NCBI GenBank assembly: GCA_026129765.1
Contig: JAHCHP010000029.1
Location: 1 to 32,980 of the forward strand
Length of the DNA stretch: 32,980 nucleotides
Direction: 5' to 3'
Source: Fimbriimonadia bacterium
GTDB taxonomy: Bacteria > Armatimonadota > Fimbriimonadia > Fimbriimonadales > GBS-DC
The notes beneath the pieces are model-generated. The model was not told the DNA's origin, did not search any database, and worked only from the letters and a program-made list of their open reading frames with translations. The position numbers and the translations under genes are program-made. Each line of letters opens with the position of its first letter. Within the stretch, counting starts at the first letter, position 1. This document shows positions 14,606 to 21,929 of the stretch, piece by piece.

Positions 14606-17600
14606 CTACGAAATGCGATCATCTATACTTAGCTCGTCAAAACTACCCACATCCACAGGCATTCCAGGTACATAGCGCTCCCATTCCGCCTTGCCAAAAA
14701 GGAAAAATAGCGTCGGAGTGACGAACTGCAATGCGGTACTGCTGATAAGTCCGCCTAAGATCACAACCGCCAAAGGCTGCAGCAACTCCTTGCCTGGCTG
14801 ACCTCCAGCCAACGCCAAGGGCAACAATCCAAGAGCAGCGGCTAACGCCGTCATCAACACGGGTGAAAGGCGCTCTTGCGTACCACGCAGTATCATATCA
14901 GGACCAAACGGTTCTTTTTCCTCACGCATGAGGTGGACATAATGTGAGAGCAGCATGATGCCGTTGCGTGTAGCGATACCAAATAACGTGATGAAACCAA
15001 CCATAGATGCCACCGATAGCACGCCTCCCGTAAGGAAAACAGCGATGACACCTCCTACCATGGCCAGCGGCAAATTGACCATGACTTGCAAAGCCATTCT
15101 CCAAGATTTCAGCGCGGTATAAAGAGTCATATAAATCGCAATCACAGTAAATAATCCCAACAACACAATGTGTTTCATCGCTCTTTGCTGGCTCTCGAAC
15201 TGCCCTCCGTATTCAATGTGATACCCAGCAGCCCAAGATTCTTGAAGAGGTCGGAGTTGAGATTGAAGCTCTTTAACAACACTATTGAGGTCGCGTCCCT
15301 GCACATTCGCTTGAACCGCAATTCTCCGGGACACATTCTCCCGATTGATGGTGTTGGGACCCGTCATTTCTTGAATCGATGCCAGCTGCCCCAATGGAAT
15401 CGACTTTCCATCGGCTGTATTGATAAGGGTCGAGCCAATCACATCCGTGTTGTTTCGAGAAGCTTCATCAAACCAAACGACAAGGTCGAAGGCGCGCTGA
15501 CCTTGTAGGATTTGTGAAACTATGTGACCTCCCAATGCGACATCAAGCGTTTCAGCCAGGTTGCCGGGTGTTACTCCGTACCGGGAAGCAGCCTGACGAT
15601 CAATCTTGATCTGCACTTGCGGAATTTCCACCTGTTGCTCCATCGACAAATCTACAACTCCGGGAACGGATGCCATGACATCTCTGACCTGGGAAGCATA
15701 TCGTCTGAGAGTGTCTAAGTCAGGTCCATAAACTTTGACGGCTAAGGCTGCTCGCACTCCGGAGGAAAGATGGTCCAATCGATGAGAAATGGGCTGACCG
15801 ATGGCAACTGACACTCCGGGAAACCGGTCTAATTTTGAGCGAATCTCCGACACGACCTCTTCTCGACTGCGAGATGACGGATTCATGACCATTTCAAACT
15901 CTGAGTTGTTCACGCCTAAGGCATGCTCATCCATTTCCGCGCGTCCTGTTCGTCGCCCCACGAATTCAACTTCAGGCACGGTCAACAGGGTTTTTTCCAT
16001 AATCGTTCCTATTCGATTAGATTCGTCTAATCCCGTTTCAGGAGGAAGGATGGCGCTTATGCTCAATGAGCCTTCATTGAATTTAGGTAGAAACTCGCGT
16101 CCCAACAATGGGATCAAGGCAGCAGCCAGCAACACCATGCCAAGAGCAGCACCTATCACAATCTTCGGGTTTCGGAGTGACCAATTCACCAGCGGTTCGT
16201 TAACTCTCCTGAGCAAACGCACAATGGGAGAATATCCCTCATGAGAATCCGATTCCTTAGAAGGGTGAGATTTTATTCGCTTCAGTAGAAAAGCACTCAG
16301 AGCAGGAGTCACAGTAAGAGCAACCAGTAAGGATGCGAGCATGGAAAAAATGAAGGCTAATCCAAGGGGTTGGAACACGCGCCCTTCCATGCCTTCAAGT
16401 GATAAAAGAGGAACAAATACTAAAATGATGATGAGTGTCGCAAAAACAATGCTGTTGCGAATCTCTGCGCTTGCTTCGTAGATTACTCGCAATGGAGGAC
16501 GCCGACGAGTACCAGCATTCTCCTTGAGCCTTCGAAAGACATTTTCCACATCGACAATACTGTCATCCACAACTAACCCGATGGCGACGGCTAATCCCCC
16601 CAGGGTCATGCTGTTGATGGAGATACCAAATTGTCGTAGCGCCAACATCGCCAGTACAAAAGAGAGTGGAATCGATATGAACGAAATGAAGGTCAAGCGA
16701 ATATTCATTAGAAAGGCAAGCAGAATTCCAAACACTAACAGCCCACCAACGATGAGAGCCTCCTCCACATTGCCAATAGCCGCGTTAATAAAGCTTTCTT
16801 GGCGAAACAGCTTGTGATTAATTGACACACCGGGTGGCAGCGTTGTCTGGATATTTTCTAAAGCGCGATCAATGTCTTTTGTTAAGATGAGAGTGTTGGC
16901 ATCGGGCTGTTTTTGGATTGACAGGATCACCGCTCGTTCTCCATTAACACTTGCATCTCCTCGCGGAAGCGCTGGACCAAGAACAACGTCGGCAACTTGT
17001 CCAATCGTGATGGGCGTTCCATTGTGCGATTTAACAACGGTCGCCGAAATATCTTCGAGAGACAAAGCGCGACCTGTGATGCGAATAACAGCCTCGCGGG
17101 GTGAATATTGTAGAAAACCTCCACCCGCGTTTACATTCGATTCACGCGTTGCTGCTACCAACTCGTCCAATGTCACGTCGTACTGCTTGAGACGGGCGGG
17201 ATTGGTTAATACCTGAAACTGCTTTGTGCCACCGCCTATGGCGACTACTTGAGAGACGCCCGGAACAGCCAATAATCGTGGACGAATAATGAAATCGGCG
17301 AGAGAGCGAAGTTCCATCGGAGGTGTGTTCCCGTCTTCGCTGGAAAGAGAAACAAGCATGATTTCGCCCATAATGGAAGAAATCGGTGCAAGACTGGGGA
17401 CCGCTCCTTGCGGTAAACGAGACTGAGCAAGTTGAAGCTTTTCCGTAACGATTTGCCGAGCGCGAAAGAGATCCGTTCCCCAGTCAAACTCTACAAATAC
17501 AATACTTAAACCAGCGCTTGAGGTGGATCGAACGCGCTGAACTCCAGTAGCGCCGTTCATCATCGTTTCAATAGGAAAAGATACAAGCGACTCGACCTCT

Positions 17601-17776
17601 TCTGGAGCCAAACCGTGCGCTTCAGTAAGCACCGTAACAACGGGGCGATTGAGGTCTGGCAGAACATCAACATCCATCCGAGGGATTTCTACTGCGCCAT
17701 AGATCAATATCATAATCGCCAATGAGATGACCAACAAGCGATGACGGATACTAAATTCAATCAATCTATTTAACAT
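14606..17776 (-). CDS. CusA/CzcA-family heavy-metal efflux RND pump
   Basis: 1056 residues, full length for the family. N-terminal helix MLNRLIEFSIRHRLLVISLA, then the periplasmic porter loops, membrane helices 2-6, a second porter region and the last helices. In the fourth helix the proton-relay region reads GLVVDDSIVDVENVFRRL with D404, D405 and E411, the form found in one branch of heavy-metal RND pumps. Other family motifs are GQPISHRLDHLSSGVRAALA and RTGRAEMDEHALGV. It moves metal ions out by proton exchange as the trimeric inner-membrane part of a tripartite complex with the two preceding gene products. Copper/silver or zinc/cobalt/cadmium cannot be distinguished. It begins 2 bases after the fusion-protein gene. 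Confidence 0.94.
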   Translation of the reverse strand: MLNRLIEFSIRHRLLVISLAIMILIYGAVEIPRMDVDVLPDLNRPVVTVLTEAHGLAPEEVESLVSFPIETMMNGATGVQRVRSTSSAGLSIVFVEFDWGTDLFRARQIVTEKLQLAQSRLPQGAVPSLAPISSIMGEIMLVSLSSEDGNTPPMELRSLADFIIRPRLLAVPGVSQVVAIGGGTKQFQVLTNPARLKQYDVTLDELVAATRESNVNAGGGFLQYSPREAVIRITGRALSLEDISATVVKSHNGTPITIGQVADVVLGPALPRGDASVNGERAVILSIQKQPDANTLILTKDIDRALENIQTTLPPGVSINHKLFRQESFINAAIGNVEEALIVGGLLVFGILLAFLMNIRLTFISFISIPLSFVLAMLALRQFGISINSMTLGGLAVAIGLVVDDSIVDVENVFRRLKENAGTRRRPPLRVIYEASAEIRNSIVFATLIIILVFVPLLSLEGMEGRVFQPLGLAFIFSMLASLLVALTVTPALSAFLLKRIKSHPSKESDSHEGYSPIVRLLRRVNEPLVNWSLRNPKIVIGAALGMVLLAAALIPLLGREFLPKFNEGSLSISAILPPETGLDESNRIGTIMEKTLLTVPEVEFVGRRTGRAEMDEHALGVNNSEFEMVMNPSSRSREEVVSEIRSKLDRFPGVSVAIGQPISHRLDHLSSGVRAALAVKVYGPDLDTLRRYASQVRDVMASVPGVVDLSMEQQVEIPQVQIKIDRQAASRYGVTPGNLAETLDVALGGHIVSQILQGQRAFDLVVWFDEASRNNTDVIGSTLINTADGKSIPLGQLASIQEMTGPNTINRENVSRRIAVQANVQGRDLNSVVKELQSQLRPLQESWAAGYHIEYGGQFESQQRAMKHIVLLGLFTVIAIYMTLYTALKSWRMALQVMVNLPLAMVGGVIAVFLTGGVLSVASMVGFITLFGIATRNGIMLLSHYVHLMREEKEPFGPDMILRGTQERLSPVLMTALAAALGLLPLALAGGQPGKELLQPLAVVILGGLISSTALQFVTPTLFFLFGKAEWERYVPGMPVDVGSFDELSIDDRIS

Positions 17777-17778
17777 AG

Positions 17779-19953
17779 TTATCTCCCTTTCGCCTTCGCC
17801 AGCAGTTGATACGATCCTTGAGCAACCACTTTGTCTGGGGTCTTCAACCCAGAAATGATCACTACGCGATCGCCAATTCGTTCACCGGTTTGAACGATCT
17901 GACGACGATAGAGCCCAGGTGACTCCTCGATAAACACAACGGATGCGCCGCCGTCTATTTGCACGGATTCTGCTGGTGCCAAGATCTGCTCACCGCCTCC
18001 TCGCGAGATCATCACCCGAACGAACATATTGGGCTTTAGCAGGTTGTCTGGGTTACGAACCACGGTTCTCAGTTGCACAGCGCGTGTCTCTGGGTGAACT
18101 TGTTGTCCAACGAAGCTAATCGTTCCATCAATAGGTTTGTCAGGAAATGCGTCTGCTACAATACGGACCGATTGCCCCACCTGAGCATGTCGCAGGTCTT
18201 GCTCGTAAACATCGCTCTCCACCCAGACTGTATTCACATTCAGGATGGCGCAAAGAGTTTGACCAGCATCTGTAGTTTCGCCGACATTGACGGAGCGCGT
18301 TTCTATCTTTCCGGAAATGGGAGCCTTTATCGTAACTTGGCTTTCCTTTCCGGGAACTGTGCCCAGCAAAGTCAAACGGTTTTTCGCAAAGCGAACAAGA
18401 TTCTGCGCGCGAGTAAGCTCTGAGCGCGCCGAGGAAAGTTCACTTTGCGCTTTCATCACCTCGCTCCTGCTTGCTCTATAATCTGCTTCCGCTTGCTGTA
18501 ATTCTTTTGCATCTCTCAGTCCCTGCTGCTGTAAACTCTGTTCTCTTTCCATTGCGCTTCGGGCAGTCGCCAATTGCTGACTGGCGGCTTGTGTCTTTGC
18601 GCGGCTCTTTTCCAAGTCAGCGCGCGCTGTTTCTACATCCCTGCGTGAGACGATACCAGCCGCTAATCCTTCTTCAAGGCGTCTAACCTGCGCTTCCTGA
18701 TTCGCGAACGCGACTGCAGCCGCTTGGTTTTCCGCTTCCGCTTCTGCAAAGGCTGCGCGAGCGCGCTCGACAGGTTCCGAGGCGAAAACGCCTGCCTCTG
18801 CCAAGCGTTTTTGTCTTGTGAATACCGCTTGAAGATAAGCGGCTCTTGCCTGCGCCGATTTCAGAGACTCCTCCGATGCGCGCAGCTTCGCTGACGCTTG
18901 GGCTTCCGAATTTTGTGCCAGATTCAACTCCGTCTGTGCCTGTGCAATTTCAGGACTATCGATCACAAACATCGATTGCCCTTTCTGCACACTTTGCCCG
19001 GGCAAAACAAGTACCTGGATTACACGCCCCCCAATGGGAGCGTTCACCGTTACGGCACCATTTGGATTTGGTTTGACCTGTCCCGTAGTAGTCCAGCCCG
19101 CGCCGACCGGACGCGCCTCGACGTTGACTGCTTTCAACCCGATTAATTGGGCGTCTTCAGGATTGAGCGCGACCAGGTCGGGGTCAGGGGTTATCTCTTC
19201 ATTTTCAATGCTGAGGATGAAAGTATACTCCTCGATAATTTGCTCGGCAGATTCTTTCATATCTGCTGTTGGATAAGCTCGCAGAGGCAATCTGGAAGAG
19301 GTATTTGTATCAGGCGCCGCCAGGTGTTGTCCATCGGGTCCGTGAAGATGCCCCTCTTCCTCACCTGAAGCGGTTGCGACAATTCCACTTCCTGTTAGGA
19401 ACAGCCCAACCCCTATCAATAGAACAGTGAGGGAGTTCTTACCACTTTTCTTTCCCAAGGTGTAAGTCCCCCAAAGCAGCAATAGAGCGGACAAACCACC
19501 GGTTATTCCCCAGAGAACACGAGGAAGCTTGTTCTGACCTTCCTCGGAGGGTCCAACTGCAGGAACCCAAACCGGAAAATCGACGGTGAGTTCTTTACCA
19601 TTGGGCAGTGTGACTTGGTGGGAGATCATGTATTCACCCGGGTCTGTATAGGTCATGTGGGAGCCGTAAACTCCATTCTCCGGTTCATAGGCGTTGTTCT
19701 CCCTATGGATCACATCGTTCGGATTACCTTTACGATAAATCACGGCGCGAACAGTTGCCCCTTCGACGATTTTCCTTTGGGGATCGAGAATCTTCAAATC
19801 ATGATGGCTCAAAATGAAACTGCCTTGAGACATAGCAGGGGATGGCTCTGCGGATTGGTCATCCGAACCGTGTGAGTGTCCTTGCTCATCCCCGTGCGAA
19901 AGCGCGTTCGAAACGAGCAATAAAAGACAGAGAATGAAATAGAGTGTTTTCAT
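17779..19953 (-). CDS. Membrane fusion protein of the metal RND system with extra N-terminal periplasmic domain
   Basis: 724 residues, well above the usual 350-500 for CusB/CzcB. Order: signal peptide (1-19), His-rich HGDEQGHSHGSDD (20-32), an Ig-like domain with YtkA/FixH character (about 45-130), two probable membrane helices (about 146-163 and 174-194), a second His-rich stretch GHLHGPDGQH (201-210), then the adaptor: lipoyl-type halves near 300-334 and 538-570, a long Ala/Glu/Gln-rich coiled coil (about 336-530), beta-barrel and C-terminal domain (to GSYQLLAKAKGR). It bridges pump and outer-membrane channel and may bind metal itself. The coiled coil holds three tip-like segments instead of one. 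TAATG overlap with the gene before it. Confidence 0.9.
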   Translation of the reverse strand: MKTLYFILCLLLLVSNALSHGDEQGHSHGSDDQSAEPSPAMSQGSFILSHHDLKILDPQRKIVEGATVRAVIYRKGNPNDVIHRENNAYEPENGVYGSHMTYTDPGEYMISHQVTLPNGKELTVDFPVWVPAVGPSEEGQNKLPRVLWGITGGLSALLLLWGTYTLGKKSGKNSLTVLLIGVGLFLTGSGIVATASGEEEGHLHGPDGQHLAAPDTNTSSRLPLRAYPTADMKESAEQIIEEYTFILSIENEEITPDPDLVALNPEDAQLIGLKAVNVEARPVGAGWTTTGQVKPNPNGAVTVNAPIGGRVIQVLVLPGQSVQKGQSMFVIDSPEIAQAQTELNLAQNSEAQASAKLRASEESLKSAQARAAYLQAVFTRQKRLAEAGVFASEPVERARAAFAEAEAENQAAAVAFANQEAQVRRLEEGLAAGIVSRRDVETARADLEKSRAKTQAASQQLATARSAMEREQSLQQQGLRDAKELQQAEADYRASRSEVMKAQSELSSARSELTRAQNLVRFAKNRLTLLGTVPGKESQVTIKAPISGKIETRSVNVGETTDAGQTLCAILNVNTVWVESDVYEQDLRHAQVGQSVRIVADAFPDKPIDGTISFVGQQVHPETRAVQLRTVVRNPDNLLKPNMFVRVMISRGGGEQILAPAESVQIDGGASVVFIEESPGLYRRQIVQTGERIGDRVVIISGLKTPDKVVAQGSYQLLAKAKGR

Positions 19954-21209
19954 TATTGACCTCCTGTTGAGTTATCTTGGGGCTGCAAACCGGGCATCGA
20001 ACCAATGGCTTGCAGGAGCGCGATTTCGGCTTGTTTCGCCTTGAAGAGTGCCTCTAAAGCCTCCGTTCGAATAGAGGCAACCGCTCGCTGGGTATCGAGT
20101 ACCTCTAAGAAAGATATCAACCCGGCTTCGTATCCTTTTTGATTGGACTCCAGCAAACTAAGCGCCCGGGGCACCACGTCACGCCCATATTCGTCGGCAA
20201 CCATGCGCGCAGAGGTGAACAAGGTTTGTTTACGATAAACTTCCGAAAGGATTTGTCGCTCGGTCTCTTTTCTCTGCGCCTCTTGCTGAGCGAGGTGAGC
20301 CTGCGCGGCGCGTTCTTCTGAACGGAGTTGTCCCCGATCTAAGAGGGGCAGTGTCAGTCGCACTTGAAAACCGAATCGGTCGGATTGAAAAGATCGGCGA
20401 TTTAGGCTCCAGGCATCGGTTGTTAGATCGGCAAATAGCGATGGTCGTGAGCGAGATTTGGCAAGGTCCAACTCGGCTTTAGCCGCGCCGATCTTGGCTT
20501 CCGCTTGTCTCATCTCAGGACGCGACTTCAAAGCCGAATCCAAGACGTGGGCAGATTCTTGATACAAAGTCGTGTTAAGCGATCCTGTTAGTGTTATGGT
20601 CACCTGCAGCGGGTTCGCTAACAGCGAATTTAACACGGTTTGCGCGGCAGTTGCTTCCGCCTGCGCTTGGGCTACCCGCTGTTTAACTCGCGCCAGTTCT
20701 ATCTCAGCGCGCGTTTTTTGCGCGGCAGGCGCGTCCCCACTTTCCACACGCTTGGAGGTGGCAAAGGTCATACGCGTAACGACCTTTGCTTCTTCTTCTG
20801 TCAGGCTCAGGACCTCACGCGCTCGAATAAGGTCATAAAAAGCTCGCGCGACTTCAGCAGCGATTGTTAAACGGGCAAGGTCAAGTCGCGCCTGAGCCAC
20901 CAGGACCTCTGCGTGGGCAGCGCGGACTTGTATCGACCGTACGCCACTGATATCAATCTGTTGACTGATAAAGGCGTTGGAATTTGTGAATCCCATGCCA
21001 GGAGCAATCTCCAGTTCCGGGTTAAAACCTGCTTTGATACCTGTCAAGCGCGCCTTTACCTGATTTAGTTCTTCAGAAGCGGCTTGGATACCAGCATTGT
21101 GTTCTATCGCTTGTTGAATCGCTCGTTCGATAGTAAAAGGTTCTGTATCCTGCGCAAAAACGTGTAGGCAGGTAGATACAGTGATAAGCCATGTGGCTAA
21201 TGCCTTCAT
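19953..21209 (-). CDS. TolC-family outer-membrane factor (CusC/CzcC type)
   Basis: 418 residues. A signal peptide (MKALATWLITVSTCLHVFAQ) precedes the two-fold TolC repeat: FTIERAIQQAIEHNAGIQAA in the first half and EMRQAEAKIGAAKAELDLAKSR in the second, with long Ala/Gln-rich helices between and the segment FGFQVRLTLPLLDRGQLRSE typical of metal-type members. It forms the trimeric outer-membrane channel through which the RND complex discharges ions. AGGAGG lies about 6 bases before the ATG. It is the first of three contiguous efflux genes; a gap of 81 bases separates it from the small His-rich protein gene upstream. Confidence 0.92.
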   Translation of the reverse strand: MKALATWLITVSTCLHVFAQDTEPFTIERAIQQAIEHNAGIQAASEELNQVKARLTGIKAGFNPELEIAPGMGFTNSNAFISQQIDISGVRSIQVRAAHAEVLVAQARLDLARLTIAAEVARAFYDLIRAREVLSLTEEEAKVVTRMTFATSKRVESGDAPAAQKTRAEIELARVKQRVAQAQAEATAAQTVLNSLLANPLQVTITLTGSLNTTLYQESAHVLDSALKSRPEMRQAEAKIGAAKAELDLAKSRSRPSLFADLTTDAWSLNRRSFQSDRFGFQVRLTLPLLDRGQLRSEERAAQAHLAQQEAQRKETERQILSEVYRKQTLFTSARMVADEYGRDVVPRALSLLESNQKGYEAGLISFLEVLDTQRAVASIRTEALEALFKAKQAEIALLQAIGSMPGLQPQDNSTGGQ

Positions 21210-21215
21210 GTGTGA

Positions 21216-21308
21216 CCTCCTGTGTCAAATGATAAGCTTTGATCCTATTCGCCAGAGAAGGGGTAGGATTAAAGCGCCATGAAATCATGTTCAAATCAAC
21301 ACAGGAGG
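21216..21308. repeat. Nested inverted repeats in the leader of the efflux operon
   Basis: Outer arms CCTCCTGTGT (21216-21225) and ACACAGGAGG (21299-21308) are perfect complements. Inner arms GCTTTGATCCTA (21236-21247) and TAGGATTAAAGC (21264-21275) pair with one mismatch around a 16-base loop. The outer left arm contains the ribosome-binding site of the TolC-like gene (AGGAGG on the - strand), so folding could hide it. The right arm lies at the 3' end of the preceding small gene. Confidence 0.6.
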
Positions 21309-21701
21309 AGAACGAGGGTTTGAGTAATCGAGAAGAAAGCAACAAATGACGGGAGAACAGTATGCGAAATTCTCTTTGTATTGCGTCTCATCAAAGTCAA
21401 CGACATCAACCTCTGCTGGCAACGCAACGAGAAAAACCTCGTGAGGTTTGGGTAATAACTTAGTTGTGGTTTCCAGACGGTCAGGATGGTCGTTGTGGGA
21501 ACAAGCGATACAATCTACATATACGGCACGCTGGACACCAAACTCACTATCAGGCGAGAAGATTTCGTTCGCATGGTCTTCATGATGATGCGATACACTG
21601 CAATGGCTGCAAGGATGCGTATGAGGCAACAAATCATGGATTTGCCCTGTCAGTATACACAAGCCTATCAGCAGTGCGAAGAAAGCCCTCATGTTAAACA
21701 T
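21291..21701 (-). CDS. Small exported His/Cys-rich protein, first structural gene of the metal efflux operon
   Basis: 136 residues from the ATG at 21701 (TAATG overlap with a small upstream ORF; GAAGAGG just ahead). An upstream in-frame GTG (21719) or the ATG at 21692 are alternatives. Signal peptide about MFNMRAFFALLIGLCILTGQ. The mature protein is dense in metal ligands: HDLLPHTHPCSHCSVSHHHE near the N-terminus, then DCIACSHNDH and YCSPVICC, and ends with NPRSPPVLI. This resembles the small, poorly conserved metal-binding proteins (DUF2946-like in style) encoded beside Cus/Czc systems, probably acting as a periplasmic metal sink or chaperone. No firm family assignment. Transcribed with the downstream efflux genes. 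Confidence 0.72.
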   Translation of the reverse strand: MFNMRAFFALLIGLCILTGQIHDLLPHTHPCSHCSVSHHHEDHANEIFSPDSEFGVQRAVYVDCIACSHNDHPDRLETTTKLLPKPHEVFLVALPAEVDVVDFDETQYKENFAYCSPVICCFLLDYSNPRSPPVLI

Positions 21702-21817
21702 TATACCTCTTCCCAACACGTACTACTACGTCTAAACACGCTATGGCATCTTTCGCTTGCCCAAGCCTTTTCTAAAACCTGTTTCACCGATTCTGAAATC
21801 TCTATCGTCACAGCCAT
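21701..21817 (-). CDS. Possible 38-residue leader ORF of the metal efflux operon
   Basis: ATG at 21817 with a GAGG 10 bases upstream, open for 38 codons to TAA 21703-21701, which overlaps the next ATG as TAATG. The peptide (MAVTIEISESVKQVLEKAWA at its start) has an amphipathic helix-like first half and two Cys and one His in the second (RCH, TCW). No family is recognised. It begins about 20 bases after an extended -10 promoter, so it would be translated first. It could be a translational-coupling leader, a small regulatory peptide, or chance. The opposite strand is also open here. Confidence 0.4.
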   Translation of the reverse strand: MAVTIEISESVKQVLEKAWASERCHSVFRRSSTCWEEV

Positions 21818-21837
21818 TGCCACAGCGCCTCAAGCAT

Positions 21838-21846
21838 ATTATACCA
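21838..21846 (-). promoter_or_regulatory. Extended -10 promoter of the metal efflux operon
   Basis: TGGTATAAT on the - strand is a perfect extended -10 (TGnTATAAT). The -35 region is weak, as usual for extended -10 promoters. The predicted transcript starts near 21831, about 130 bases before the His/Cys-rich gene. Confidence 0.6.
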
Positions 21847-21878
21847 CGTATCCGCCGATTCGTTCTCATACACGCCCA

Positions 21879-21901
21879 CTCCTGCCCTCCTCATGCAGGA
21901 G
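21879..21901. repeat. Hairpin ahead of the cyclase gene
   Basis: CTCCTGC and GCAGGAG, 7 bp around a 9-base loop, in the divergent gap between the metal operon and the cyclase gene. Role unknown. Confidence 0.4.
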
Positions 21902-21929
21902 AATGGCATCGACGCAAAGTATTTTATGT

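Noticed and set aside
21486..21929. N-terminal extension of the cyclase gene
   Set aside because: Overlaps the opposing metal gene and promoter; low-complexity Met/Tyr/Thr-rich content; the zinc ribbon begins at 21930.
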